NCBI RefSeq assembly: GCF_036373705.1
Contig: NC_089868.1
Span: forward strand, 17,652,520 to 17,716,519
DNA from: Amia ocellicauda
Lineage: Eukaryota > Chordata > Actinopteri > Amiiformes > Amiidae
Direction of reading: 5' to 3'
DNA length: 64,000 bases
Positions within the stretch are counted from its first letter, which is position 1; every line of letters starts with the position of its first letter. The translations under genes were made by a program, and so were the position numbers. The notes under the pieces are model-generated. The model did not search any database, was not told where the DNA came from, and worked only from the letters and a program-made list of their open reading frames with translations. Shown piece after piece: positions 14,901-28,059 of this stretch.

Positions 14901-17900
14901 TATTTTCTGTAGAGGCCAGGACCGCTGTGCCCTGATGCAGACTAGAGAGGCAAGTACTAAAAGATTACTACTGTATATGGACTGCAACTGAAGAAAAACA
15001 AATATTCAAGAACATGAATGGCATTCAAAAAATGTAATGCATCAAAACAAAGTCATTTTACAAAATTGAAAAACAGAAATGAAATCACTTTCAGCCATTA
15101 AATGTTGGAACATACTTCAATAGAGACAGCAAGGTCACAATATAACCACAATTTTATAAAATGAAATGTGGGACCCTTATTGTCTTACACATTTACAATA
15201 TTTTGTCGTGTGTGTGAGATAAAAGAGAGAGGTTTAAATAAATTGTTATATATTCATATTTAGCATTTAGAACTACTAATGGAAAACACATATCTGCCAT
15301 GTCACAAACATATTTAGATTGAACATGTCTGTGCAGTTTAAAATGCCTTTCCCATCAAATAATGCATTTAACTTCTTTTCATGTAGTCTTCCAAAGGCAA
15401 ACTTCCCTGAGGAAATGTGAAAAGTCTGTGATGTCATAAGCCAGTATAACATCTGGTGTCTGCAGGCCCTATCATAATAATTCATAACAGCCAATAACTT
15501 TCTCTGCATCAATGGAGATAGATGTATTGTATGAATCAGCAATCTGCCGCCATAAACTGCCTGGCTTCACGCTCTGTTGGACATCATTCTGTCGGCAGCA
15601 GCATCAGTGAAGTTTTTCCCTATTTAAGGAAAAGGTCTGTTCTGTTCAAGGCAGGCTTTTAGCAGCCCTGAATTATTGACATATTAGACAGGAAGGCTCT
15701 CTTCCTCCCTGTTTCCTCTGATTAGGTGGTTTCCAGTAAGCTCCATTCAATAAGCCAGGGACATCAGAAACAACATCTGTGAGAATTACTGACTTCATAG
15801 GAGGCCTGAGAGCTCAGTGTCACTATAAACAATTCAAAGCCCTTCCTTTTCATTCTGACGAATTGTGTAACATATGAGCTGATTCAAGAACCTGCAGAAC
15901 AGCTTCTTATTTCCCCGGAAGTCTCACATTTTCCTTTGTCATAGCGATATACAAATCCTTTACCACTGTGTGCATAAACTGTTTGTATCACTAAATTTTA
16001 CATGGTTTCTTACTTCAGATACTCACAGTACTGAGGAAATTATCTTCAGTTGTGTTATTTTAGTATTATAAGGCACCCACATAGTTTGTTCGTCATATCC
16101 TTTCCTCTGATTAAAGAAATTATTTAACCGCTACAAACTATTAACATGTGTCCTGTGTGTGCTCATCCGTTGAGTGCGCCCTGCAGGAAGGCAACCAGGG
16201 CAGTCAGGTCAGGGCAGGAATGCAGCTCTGCTAGTTATGATCACTAGAGGATACAACATCCTGGGAAACTTTTTCTCTTCTCCTCCAGGAAACCAAACAG
16301 TAAACATGAAATGTAAGAGAACTTACCATAACAGCTGTCTGTTGTATATTTTTACAAATATTTTTCTTTAAAAAGCCATTTATGTACTGGAGACTTGTCT
16401 CGGCCTGCTTGTGTCTTGTTCACACTTCACTGGCCAGGAATCTCAGCGGGAGGGGAAAATACTTGACATGGAATTAAAAAGAGAAGCTAGTCACCAAATG
16501 GATGTGTGAGAAACTTCATGGGAGGCTAGTTACAATCCCTAAATCTGCCATACTGCCAGAGGCCACTATTTATAAAGGAAGTCTACAAAATCCCTTATTG
16601 TCTCGTAAGTCATTTTGTTAATGTCTGTGATTTTGTAGGATGTTCAAAGAAAGTACAGCTGCTTCTGTTTCTTCAACAACTATTGTATTTTCAGCTATAA
16701 ACTATGGCAACTTTCGATTCTGGTTTGAAGAAAAACTATTTTAACTAGAAACTAAGGACTTAAAAAAGATTTTGTCAATAAGGATAAATTACCCAAAAGT
16801 AATTAAACAGCACATTTTTCTTTTATACATTCTGCCCACATAAATACAATTATGCCTATATTGCATGTGATAATATTACCTTACAGAAGTCTAAACCAAA
16901 TTATTGAACATTTTGCAACATTTCAGAGTGTGTAAATCCCATGGATCTCAAACAAGTTCTCTGCTTCCATGCAATGCAGAAAAACAGGCAGATCATGATG
17001 AACACCCTAAGGCCTAGAAACTCTGACTGCAAACTAGAAAATCAGAGAAATGCAGACGTGTGCACAAGATACATCACAATGAAGTGCTACGAAGGCAATT
17101 TAGGAACATTTTTCACAAAAAGCAGTATGAAATCTGACCTCAAATCTGACAACATTTTAGAAATGATATGGGAAGAAACAGAACCTTTAATTAAAAAGCA
17201 ATAAAGGTGTGGGCAACAAAGCACAGGTGTCAAGACTGAGCTTTTGAGGGTGTAAGACACTTAAAGGTCAATGATTCAGGCTGTGTAAGAGTACAGCTGA
17301 TACTATCCTGTGCTTTGCAAGGACTAAGACATATTGTAACATGCTGATTAGATGTGTAACCAGACCATGCATGTGCAGCACATGTGCACAATGTGCCCAG
17401 CAACACAAGAGAGGAAGCCATGGCCAATCACACAATCACACCACACATGCAGCAACGGGTCGGGATAATCTTTAAACAGAGACCCCATGGACAGTTACAG
17501 AAACATATTAACCTTATAGACTAGGGTCTCAAATACTGAAAGGAATTACTTTGTCTCTCATTCATAACTGTACTTGCCCAATTTACACTGTTACCATTGA
17601 TCTGTTTTCTGTTAAAACTAACAGTAAAACAAATGAAAGGGATGTTGCTGCTCCTATTGTACACTATCAATAAGTGTTGGTAAAAGGACTTGTGAAATCA
17701 CTGTAAAATATGATCCTACAGCTACACTTTCATACTCAGAGGCCAGCTTGTTTATACAGAAGAAAAGTGAGTGTGAGGAAATCAAAACATGTCAACACTG
17801 AATTAAAACAGCCGTTCCCTCAATGAGCTAAAAATAGACTACAGTAATAAATGGTAAAAAACAAGTCTTTTGGATTAAACCAAAGGTCAAAAGAAAAGAG

Positions 17901-20900
17901 GATTTAGAAAGTGAAACAATAATATCCCTTTTATAGCGTGGATTGTTTAAAGCTTAATTCAGCTACCTGAATTCAGTTTTCCCAAATATATATAGCACAG
18001 TGTCCTGAATCACAATTACAGATTAAATCAAATTTTAATAACAAACATCTATAAGTGCTCATTGTGTTACTCTGATTATAGTTACAATTAACACCTAGCA
18101 CTTGTCCTTATAGCAAATTTACTCTAGGTTGCTCTACATGTACATGTTATTTGTGTTGTTAATTTTGTAAACATTAAAGAAAATCCAAGACTCACCAATA
18201 ACCTCCTAAGTGCTTCTTGTTAGTTTCTGGTTTTGGCAGACTAGCTATTAAAATGAAGCAGTGCCATGAGAACATGCTATGGGACATCACTCTCTCAAAA
18301 GAAATGTAATCTTCATTCTGATGTACAAACAGATGTAACAGTAACTTTCGAAAACCGTAATGGTTTCAAATATGGAAAATTTGATAGTGTCAGGGGTTCT
18401 TTTCAATAAATAGTACATTCTCTTAGGTACAGGACATTTGTAAGAATATTATAATCTATTTCCTAAAATTATTTTCTATATCAAAACAATTGTCCGTATC
18501 TGTAATTCTATTACTGCTAATTAGGTGAAGTCTTACAGCTGATTTAACAGACCTTGAATACCACTAGTGTCGGACTACCCTAACCCTTCCTAAATTAACA
18601 TTAGGTAGCCCAAGACTAGTGCTAATCTAGGTCTGTTAAACCAGCCCTAAATGTATTAGTTGAAAAACACACACAAGTCACACGCAGCCTTAGCCTTAAA
18701 ATTACAGTTTAAGGTTCCCGGACAGTATTAGCTATGCCTCTGTATATTTCAAGTTGTTTCAAGTTGTTTGCTGTAAGTCAGTGAAGCACGATGTTCTACC
18801 GTCTAATTTAACACCACAATTAAGCAATGTGAAAGATGAAGTAGCTCATCTTGGAATAATGATTAATGTTATGCAGCATTGTGGCTGGTTGACTGATCTC
18901 TTTTTCATGGAAGCTGGCTCTCACCTGTGGTTTTTCTCCCTGAAATTCAGTAAGACTCCGGAGCTCAATCAAAGCAAATTCACTTCAGAAGGGTTACAGA
19001 GCAGCTTTCTGCAAAAGTCAAGCCAAGATACTGCCACAATATTTGTATACTGTTCTTATACGTTATGTATAAATAATTTTAAACACTACATGAGAATATA
19101 TCATTACAACCTCAAAGACGGTGGATAAGAATAAGAATCCTCTATCATCTGCAACAGATGATCTTAGAAAACCTGTTCATGCATTTAAAATTTGTAATAG
19201 TTGTTGTTAAATACAATTTGAATTAGATTCCTTTGACATTTTTGTAAGTTGCAATATATTAAATCATGCTGTGGATTTTAAATCAGGGGTCCTCCATCCT
19301 GTTTCTGAAAGGCTACAGTCTAGCAGGTTTCACGCTCTGTTAAAACACTAACACTCACAGCTCAGGGAAGAGCAGTTAAATTGGATCTATTAAGACAATG
19401 ATTAGTTTAATTAGCTACACTGTTAAAATAATTCTGTAAAATGTAAAGTACTGGCAGCCGATATTTGCTGTGCCTGTGCAGAACAGCAAGTGTTGTGCCT
19501 TCGTTTAACTCAGCGTATTGCTGTATCTTATCACAATGGAACATTTAGTGTTGGCACAACTTGGACTAGCCAGGATTTGATCACACAGTCTTGCATGTTA
19601 GAAATGTGTGTCATACACACTGACCCAGGATATCCCCCTGTTGGCAGTAGGAATGATATCAATACGTATTTTGTGATTTAAAGACCAGTAAACAAGTCTG
19701 AACAATTTCTACAATGTCCATCAAGCTTAGTAATTATTTCAGCACAATATTTTGCTGAGTTTTGCACTGCCCAGTAGCTATATATATGTGGATAAAGGAT
19801 TCCCATGTAAGAAGGCTGCTAAATGATTGCTTTCTTCCACTGGGTGTCACAGAAATCCAGGCACATTTATAGTAAATTACTGTAAAAATGTTACACAGTT
19901 TTTTACTGAAAAAATGCAATCAGTATTATCATCTACCTGCTTGTGGTCAATTATCTGAACAATATCATTAATAGGGGAATGAGCTGTGTTTAAATATAAC
20001 AAACACAGTACAGGAAGTTTCAATCATCATAATAAATATAATAATTATATAATGACATCAAAGTGCTCAGTTGTTCAGATTATCTCATAATGAACTATTT
20101 GGGGAGAAATTAGCATTTAGATCATCCTGCCTTTAAGACAATCATCCATTCTAGTGACTTTCATTGTCCCACAAGAAAAGGCAGGCCTAGTTTTTCAGCT
20201 ATCTGAGCCATGTGACATTTTATGCTTCTAAATCGGTACATCCTGTTGGCCTTCTGCAGCAAACCTTAGTAGGCTCTCTGCAGTCCGTAGGGCCGGCAGC
20301 AGCTCCTCATGCTATGAATGTAAATGATCCACAGTAACAGACAGAGGACAAATCCCCATTAGGCCACAACACTGGTCAAGCATGACCTGCGGAAGCACAA
20401 AATGAGGGACTACAGAGGCAGCCAGAAACTTATAACAACTGCAGCTTTCCTTTAAGTACCTTGTGATTGTGTAGTCTATATTGCATGTGTTCGGTGGAGT
20501 ATTCACATTTTGTTTCCACTGTAAATAGTTTACCGTTTGTCATACTATGTTACAGCATGACGAGAGTGTATCAGTGTACTGGGGTAATATTTCAGCAACG
20601 TAGAGAAGCATGTTTAGTTGCTAATATACTTCCTTCGTGCACTTCCTGGCTCTATACACTAAGAAGTGTTTTTTGAAGGTTAAGAACTTTTAACACACAC
20701 AGCATTGTGTAGAAATGATTTGTAATTAACATAAAAACATAACAAAAAATCGCTTGTAGGTAGCAAACTCTTGACAAATGTGAACCAGTGTTCCTGATGG
20801 CCGAATATGCCCACACCATCCTTTACAATGTCCTTTAAACACTTCTGTTTAATTTCGTGTGTTGTTATGTCCAATACCAAGGGGAGTACATCGCCTGTGG

Positions 20901-23900
20901 AAGATTCAGTCAAGGTTCAAGGCTCAGTCGAAGTGCGTCATTCTGCCTGGGGGGCTGCTACCACAGAGCACACGAGAGATCATCTCTGCATACAAATGTA
21001 ACAGGCACATCTTGGGGTGGTCTGGGTGGGAGTACCGCTTTGTTTGAATTTATTTTGAAAGCAGTGAGGCGTGCGTGAAAAGTTTACTCTACACAAGTGT
21101 TTTACAGTCAGCCTCCTACATCTCTCATACGCGGCACATGACTACGCAGCAAACCATTTCTGCTCTTTCATGTTCATGTATTTGTTTCTGAAGAAGCACA
21201 ATACAAGCTAACGGAATTAATATAGATGGAAAGTGGGGGGAGTTCTTAAGAAATAAAACTTTGTCAGACAGAAGTACTTTCCAAGAAATACACTTTACAG
21301 GTTCAGTCTAACTCAGAATATATACATACATACACACATTACTTTAGTGTCTCGCCAAAATTAACTAATCAGTGGTTGCTGGAGATTACTCATGGGGTCA
21401 TTATTTTACAATGTTGCTAGTAACTAGTGACAGCTGATGCAGATAATGATAATGAGGTAATAAAGTGGATACAATGATAAAGAGCAGATAATGAGCCAGA
21501 TGCTGCTATTGTGTTATTATAAACATTGATTTACAATACTTAAATTACAGACATGTTGTTTTCATGTCAGTACAAAGGGGAAAGTGTTTCTTAATGTCAT
21601 TCTTTTTAGTCATCTATGATTCTCCAAAATCTCCATGGTGTTATTACTAAAATAAAAAGTCCCAAACAACAACTAATTCAATCAACTTACCTTAACCCCA
21701 AAGAGTCTGTACCATTATCACTGTTATGCTTGCTTTAAAACAGCTCAATATTTAAACAGACAAGTTTAAAGCAAATCACCTACTGTTAAAATATAGAAAC
21801 GTGCACCAAACTAAAATTATGTATTTCTACATAAACATTTCATGAATTCATGACACTTTCTTGTTCAAAGGCAGCTCAATGTGATCTGTCTCTGGTTTCT
21901 GCTCTCTCCTCAACCTGCCCTCACTCCTACAGACTTATAACTTATTGATTTATATCAGCCTCTACAGACATGCCTGAGCCTGCAGAAGCTCAAGGACTGA
22001 GTTAGAAAAACTCAGATAACGGTTTAGATTTCAACAAATGTTTCCACACACAGAGAAACACAAACTTAGGTCAGGAGCAAGTGATTTTTGTATTTCTCAT
22101 AATTGTGCAATCAGATACAAAATACAACACACATTTATCTTAAAAAGTAGAAAACAAGCATAAGAACCCTTACCATACCTTTTTCTACATACTTTTAATT
22201 TTCTGTTAAAGTCAGTTTAAAATCAGATTTATTTTCTTTATAAACCAAATAAATTGGAATAACCAGGTACAATAGTGCTAGAATACTTCATTCATTTATA
22301 TACACTTGATGTGTAACTATTACCAAAGGAATTTCAGAACGAAAAATGAAGATGAATTAAGGATGAAGATTATTAAGATATGTAAGCTGGAGCAGGTTAA
22401 TAAACTTACCTTTCGGAGGTCATCCAGCCCATATTCAACCGCTGACGTTAACACCTCAAGAGCCTAGGTTAGATCAGTTAGAAAAATCAGTTAGTAAAAT
22501 GTCTAATTTTCTGCCTCAACTAATCTTATTGTTAGCTAAATATGTGCTGTATATAATTTACATTTTCATATGAAATTGTACAGCTCTCGCTCTCTCTCTC
22601 TCACACAAATATATAGTCTACCAGAAGTAGCTTATCCCATTTTTGTATCATATTGTAGTTGCTTTCCATCTGGTTGATGGAAATAATATTTACATACCTG
22701 TATCAAATGTATTGTCCTCATGTTTATATCCCGTCATCCTATACTAATTTTGTTTCATTTAATGCTAGTGTGCATAACAGGAAACATAAGCGGTCACCGC
22801 AATTTGAAAACAAAGCTCATAAAATAAGTCCACAACTGGTATGTATGAAGTAAGGATGTACTCTATCCTTCTTATACAAGTACTCAAAAAAAGCAAAAGG
22901 TGACAAACCAGAGAATGTAGCTAGATACACATCTATTAATCAGCAACTTTGAGTTTTCAGTAATGGAAACATTTCCAAATTTCTAGAAGCAGCCAATGGA
23001 AACATCGTCATTACAAATCTGTCCACACACTAAAAATACCTTAATGCTTTGGGTTTGCTGACAGATGTAAAATGCAAAGGATGAAACTCCGATGGGGCTG
23101 ATAATCACCTTCAGCCAGCCCAGATTGGCATTTATTTATTCTGCCGAGCGTGTCATCAAGAAAACTAAGTATCTATTAGCCACTTAATGTGTTAAATATG
23201 AAGCACCTATCTAGTTTCCAATGTGCATGGTTTCCATGATATTTCCAGCTGATAACCCTCTTCAGTTAAATTGGCCTGGATATTGTGTGGACAGTCAAAG
23301 TGTATCAGTCTAAAGATCATACAGCACACTGAGCATATCAGATCGTTAATATCATAGTCACTGTGCCTAGTAAGGAGGACCCATTTGCAAAAAGGTGTAG
23401 TTCCAAATCCCTAAAATAAATAGCTTTTGGACAAACTCCCATCAAAGATTCAGTAAAACCAAGATGATAACCCTCTTTAAACTTCTCAAGATCAAGACAG
23501 TGTGATCAAGTTGTTAATTTGTGATACAAATGGTAATCTTTAAGTTGAATGCCTGTTAAAAAAATGTGACATTTACTCTTTATCAACTAAACAACAAGGT
23601 ATGGTGTTTCCTATCTGCTTAATATAGTATTTTGTATAAAACGGCCACTGTCCTCACGTAACCTTTGGTGAAAGGAATCAAAGGTGAGGTAAATTAATTA
23701 AACAACATTCCAAAGCCATATCTGCAAACCCAGCTCACAGTAAGGAAATTCCACACCGGCTTTGACCACTACTCACAATGTAATTGTTTAAGGTAACACA
23801 GTTGGTGTAGAGAAACTCGATCACAGCCAGGAAGACTTCAGGCTGCACTTCAGACAGGACCACAGGAGACTCGAGCAGGTCTGTGTGGCGACCCGTCTGA

Positions 23901-25278
23901 GGCTGCCGACTGAACATCCCATGGAAAACCTCACAGCGACAGGCCAGGATGCAGCGGTGAGCAAAGACCTCCTGGCGCTCCTTCCCCACCACAAACTTCA
24001 CATCGCTGCTACATCAAACAAAAGACAGCAAAACACACAGGTAAAACAAATACACCACAGTTTTAAAATGATGTAAAACACCAACTCTTGGCTTTCTAGT
24101 CTGATATTCACACGACAAACCTGCAAGCCTGCTCAGGGGTGGAAGGCAATTCCTCCTTGTTGTCAAATGTGCAGACACAACCGTTTCCAAATACCTTGGG
24201 GTAACCTTGGAATTATGCTGCGTTTGAAAATCTGCAAGAGTTTTATCATGTACATAATGGTCTGCTTGCATCTTCATAAGCCAGAGCAAGTTAGCTATTG
24301 TTGTGCATCACAAAATCGAAAAAATATATATTACTTCTTATACGTTTGTTAACCGATCACAGGGGAAATGTGATTTTGAGCTCATTATCCATCTGAAACC
24401 AACTAAACAACACTTTTATCAAGAAATCAACTGTATTGGAACTGGAAACGGCAACCTTTGCAACCACTTCAAGAGCTGCATAACAGTATGTCAACTGAAT
24501 TATTCAAAATGATCATCAGCTTTGTTAATAAGGTAAAGTGATCTGATTTGCACAGTGAGCCCCACAGCTCTACTGTTGTTAGCAACACAGCATAATTAGG
24601 TTACAAACTGTAATTCAGTGGTGAAGTACATCAAAGTAACCCTGCTTCCCCTTTGAAGAAAGACTGTCAGAGTTCCATGGAACACCTTTGAGGGTAAACC
24701 ACCAAGAGGAGGCAAAGATTTCAACAAATGATTTGAATAATCACAATCAAAACTACAGAAGATGAAGTTAGAAACTGAGAGGTGATGCTGTTCCATTAGT
24801 ATTTGGGTTATTCACATCAACTTGTAAAGGCATGTCATTTAAGTAACGTTTATCTATCATAACGTTAAAGTTGAATTGAACTGGTCTGCTTGAAAAACTG
24901 TTTAGGGTTTTTAAATGCAGAATTATAGTAATTAAAAAAAATCTAGCCCTCACTATACACAAAATGCGGTGTTAAATGGAAACACTTATTAAAACATGTC
25001 CTTTTACAAATATAACCTTAAAGAACAGACAGAGATACGACCAAGACTGGAAACGCTCCAACAATGCTATTTATTTAAGTGTCCTGAGTCTTCATAACGG
25101 TGTATTTGAAGTACGGGCCCTGTTGCTGACGGAGCACCCCGACGTTTCCTGCAGCTACTTCCCAAGACTCTCACCTGAATTCGGGGTTGTTGACGAGTCT
25201 CCGCAGGGCTGACGTGAAGACACCAGCGGGTCCGTGTTTGCAGACAGGGGGGAGCGGGGAATGGGTGCTAGAGGTCAT
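8954..25278 (-). CDS. btbd19: BTBD19, BTB/POZ domain-containing protein 19 (5' part, 149 codons, partial)
   Basis: Coding exons in transcript order are 25175-25278, 23777-24005, 22410-22463 and 8954-9013. Phases join cleanly (S35 is split AG|C), and donors and acceptors are GT/AG. Exon 1 starts at the ATG at 25278 and supplies the short N-terminus ending LVNNPEF. Exon 2 carries the core BTB fold (residues 36-111), with the family hallmarks SDVKFVVG, the VFAHRCILACR segment and the EVFLAVIEFLYTN segment. Exons 3 and 4 continue with EVLTSAVEYGLDDL and FITDTLKVENVCEAM, the end of BTB and the start of BACK. The human protein is about 290 residues, so the C-terminal half is off the left edge. BTB proteins of this class dimerise and may act as CUL3 adaptors; the function of BTBD19 itself is poorly known. 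The gene is head to head with DYNLT4, the arrangement I recall from human 1p34.1. Intron 3 is 13.4 kb. Confidence 0.92.
13089..13307 (+). mobile_element. Degraded non-LTR retrotransposon, C-terminal ORF remnant
   Basis: One plus-strand frame reads, with several stop codons, the characteristic end of a LINE endonuclease/RT polyprotein. It starts QWARKRRTDQRW, has WKREAKDRCKWRHLGEPFI near the end, and finishes QWIDTG. The pattern W-x-R-x-A-x-DR-x-x-W-x-x-LGE-x-F-x-QQW is a known C-terminal signature of such elements. In-frame stops show the copy is dead. No 5' part or poly(A) tail was identified. Exact clade is uncertain. Confidence 0.6.
18538..18645. repeat. Inverted-repeat (hairpin) element, MITE-like
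   Basis: Two arms of about 37-40 bases around a loop of about 25 bases. The outer 12 bases (tttaacagacct, and its reverse complement on the right) pair perfectly. The inner arms match with a few mismatches around CACTAGT and CTACC. The structure is that of a short fold-back MITE. No target-site duplication was identified with confidence. Confidence 0.6.
19270..19400. repeat. Probable interspersed repeat fragment
   Basis: The stretch beginning 'aggggtcctccatcctg' and running through 'gctacagtctagcagg' resembles an abundant interspersed repeat I associate with fish genomes. The assignment rests on recall, with no second copy in this window to align. Boundaries are approximate. Confidence 0.35.
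22582..22603. repeat. CT-rich simple repeat
   Basis: A short CTCTCTCTC microsatellite follows BTBD19 exon 3 on the plus strand; non-coding. Confidence 0.8.
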
Positions 25279-26482
25279 GCCGAGAGAAAAGGGGGGGAAA
25301 TGAGTTATAGCTTAGAGTTGCTGATAAGAAATAGTTCAAAAGAAACGGGAAAATAAAAAGGTACAGCGCGCATTGCACTGCAAAACAGAAAAGCAAGCAC
25401 ACATGCTGGGGTGGAGGCTGGGAATTAGTGATGAATGAATAATACAGCTCTCGGGAGAAAACCCTTAAACCAAGACAACTGGCAAGGGGAGAATAAAAGA
25501 GGGTACTGAAAATGTACAGAGTAAAATCCCCTTCATTAAAATCAATGACCAAGATAGTAGCATTTGATTCATTTAAAAGCTTTACACATGTACAGATAAT
25601 GATAATAATAATGAAACCACCTTAGTACACTAATGAGGTAATGAACAGGTGTGTGACCTTCTGGGAATATAATATGGCTAATAATAATATGAAGACAGCT
25701 AGCCTTCAATTTTACATACATTGTGCATATTCCTAACCAGGGAAGAAGAAGAAGAAAAAAGACAGCACAATGATAAGAAACAAAATCCCCAAAATAATGT
25801 GTATGGTGTGGAAAAACTAACCCTTTTGTCACTAGAACCAGCTAGAAATTAATTGGGAAAGTGTGGGATAGCCCCAGGAGCCAGACTACTAAAATAAGTA
25901 GTTGGCTTCACTATTAAATAAGCTCATTTCAATTAAGTGGGTATGAAAAAGAAAGAATATATATATATTTCTTTTCAGTGGATGTTCTACACACTAATGA
26001 GTAAAACCAAATTAAACTGAAGTGGTTAGTGAAACAGACCCATTTCATTTAATGAATACCTACATTGAAATGACAGAGATTCTGTTTAATCCCGTGATGC
26101 CAAAATAAAGCAGTATCCCGTACTACAGAAACAGATTTTTCGCTGGAAGCAACGGGTTTGCCATAGTGACAAAGTGCAGGGAGGTGGCAGCAAGCCCAGT
26201 CTTGCACTGCTTTGAAGTGAGTGATTGTAGTTACAAGCTGTTGCTGTATTTGCTGACCTGTCCTCCCCCTTTAGCTAATAATTTACCAAGGCATGCCAAA
26301 TGATTAAACCCATGAAGCTGTAGATAGTGGGTCAGTTTGGGCTGATAACATGCCCAAGCAAGTGTGTAGAACTTCATTGTAGACAGTCAGTTGCTTCCCT
26401 TGGATCCTTGTACAATAAGAAGTAGCTGGAAATATACCTTACGTTTTCTCACAGTTTCTTATAAGTATCAAGGTAAGAATTG

Positions 26483-26525
<43 letters not shown>

Positions 26526-27348
26526 TATTCTATAAATATCTTATATGTGTTAGGAGCTGGGTGATAAATAGACTATCAAATAGACTACAGAAATGGCCTT
26601 CACTAATCTCACACTCAAGTTATTTGGGCATACACTTGCATTTTCTAGCAGTCAAAGGCAAGCAAGTTTATACAAAATTCAAAACAATAAAGACAACAAT
26701 TTATACATTGCATTCAAAGCAAAGTCCTTTGAGACCTTTCATTGAATCTGACAAGGCCAGACTATCAATTTTAAATAGTGGCTGTAGTCTATGAGTGCTA
26801 ATGGATATTGCCTGATCAACATAAGGATCATTGGTGTCTGTTTTAGAGTGACAATCTACAAAAGATGACTCAAATGGTCAAACAGCCAAATTGACGAATT
26901 GTAAATACAATACAACTTTAACCAGCACCTAATCTAGGTCTTGTGAAAGTGTACAGCTATCTTAATGAAGTCTAAGGCATGTGAACGGTTGATTGTTGTT
27001 GACATTCTTCCTCACTGACAATGGGAATCTCCCTCCACACAGTAGATCTCTCATAAGACACCCGCTTCCTACTACAGCATTATTCATTTGCAAGAAGAGT
27101 TTCAGTTAATTAGCTGCAATCTTGTATCTTTCATATAAAGAAACAGTGCCAGGTTTCTGTCTTTGGTGATGTCTTTCATCTTCATTCTCATCTACCTACA
27201 GCTTTGGGGAATTTTGCAAACTAATGTTTTTTTTTTTTTAATTATTACATATTTTTTTGGTAACAGGATAAATATTTTGTGGTTGTGTTGGTTACAGTAT
27301 AAAGATATGCCATTTCTTCTCCCCTTCTAGGCAAGTCTTTGGGTAGAT
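25279..27348. other. Intergenic region between BTBD19 and DYNLT4 (divergent promoters)
   Basis: This 2.1 kb separates the BTBD19 start codon (minus) from the DYNLT4 start codon (plus), so both promoters and 5' UTRs should lie here. A pyrimidine-rich acceptor (ccccttctag) ends at about 27330, 19 bases before the DYNLT4 ATG, which suggests a non-coding DYNLT4 leader exon upstream. A donor-like 'aag|gtaaga' near 26470 is a candidate partner. An (ATT)n microsatellite sits at 26485-26529. I saw no convincing TATA box or CpG-dense core. Confidence 0.5.
26485..26529. repeat. (ATT)n microsatellite
   Basis: About 15 near-perfect ATT units, immediately after a donor-like sequence upstream of DYNLT4. 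The open frame across it encodes a leucine run and is not a gene. Confidence 0.95.
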
Positions 27349-28059
27349 ATGACCACCAAGCAACTCCCACTATCGCAGGAGACTCTAGCACAGTTCAACC
27401 AGGCTCTGGCACTAGAACCAGGAGGGGCATCAAGGAAGCGGGCCGGATCCATCTCGACCAGGCGGAGCTCCCAGTCTGGAGATCTGCACCACACCAAGCC
27501 CTTGCTGCTCCTCAGGAATGCAGAGTCCAGCCGGCCCACTGCCCCTTCGTGCCGGAGCTCTGTCTTCAGTAACCTCAACTCCCCATTCGCCCGCAGAGAG
27601 TCCTTCCCCATGGGCAGGCGGCTCTCCATGGGGCCTTGGATGCACTGCGGCCGGGTCAGCTTCTCTGGACTGCCCTTGCACCAGCCAGTTCCGGAGATCC
27701 AGTTCGAAAACACGTACAAAACAAAACCGGACGAGGGCTGTCACTTCAATAGCGCCAAATTTCAGGGGCTGCTGGAAGCCACCCTAGACAGCTACCTGGG
27801 TGAGAGCGGCTACAGCCCAGTCACCTGTGGCCAGCTGTCACAGAATCTCTCTGATCTCATCCGGAGCAAGGCCAAGGACATTACCCCGCCCCGCTATAAG
27901 CTGGTGTGTCTGGTCATCCTTGGCCAATGCAATGACCAGGGGGTTCAGGTAGCCAGCCGCTGCCTCTGGGACACAGAGAGCGATAACTTTGCGGTCGCTA
28001 CTGTCCAGAACTCCTCTATTTTTGCCGTTGCCTCAGTCTACGGATTGTATTGTGAATGA
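27349..28059 (+). CDS. dynlt4: DYNLT4 (TCTEX1D4), dynein light chain Tctex-type 4
   Basis: A 236-residue protein encoded in a single coding exon, as in human. Residues 1-100 are a low-complexity, basic and serine-rich tail (RRSSQSGD, RRESFPMGRRLS). Residues about 120-236 are the Tctex1/DYNLT domain, with the conserved core PPRYKLVCLVILGQ, the motif ASRCLWDTESDNF and the C-terminal ending SSIFAVASVYGLYCE, nearly the same as the human end. The motif GRVSFSGLPL contains RVSF (102-105), the protein phosphatase 1 docking motif known in the human protein. It acts as a dynein-associated light chain and PP1 partner, with reported links to cilia, centrosome and sperm. The ATG follows a splice acceptor by 19 bases, and the frame stays open back to that acceptor. 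The neighbours BTBD19 and PLK3 match human 1p34.1. Confidence 0.95.
   Translation: MTTKQLPLSQETLAQFNQALALEPGGASRKRAGSISTRRSSQSGDLHHTKPLLLLRNAESSRPTAPSCRSSVFSNLNSPFARRESFPMGRRLSMGPWMHCGRVSFSGLPLHQPVPEIQFENTYKTKPDEGCHFNSAKFQGLLEATLDSYLGESGYSPVTCGQLSQNLSDLIRSKAKDITPPRYKLVCLVILGQCNDQGVQVASRCLWDTESDNFAVATVQNSSIFAVASVYGLYCE

Larger units (their letters stand above)
9014..22409. other. BTBD19 intron 3 (13.4 kb), non-coding with scattered repeats
   Basis: No gene is recognised inside this intron on either strand. It holds a degraded LINE remnant (13089-13307), an interspersed repeat piece (about 19270-19400) and an inverted-repeat element (18538-18645). A GC-richer, low-repeat segment near 15540-15850 could be a conserved regulatory element, but this is not testable here. 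Open frames such as 18754-19128 or 20807-21078 lack recognisable domains. Confidence 0.6.

Noticed and set aside
20680..21078. Open frames on both strands around 20.7-21.1 kb as a possible transposon ORF
   Set aside because: No catalytic motif or terminal repeats could be found.
27327..27787. Open frames antisense or out of frame to DYNLT4 (up to 130 codons)
   Set aside because: They overlap the DYNLT4 coding exon, which has clear homology; the other frames are shadows of GC-rich coding sequence.
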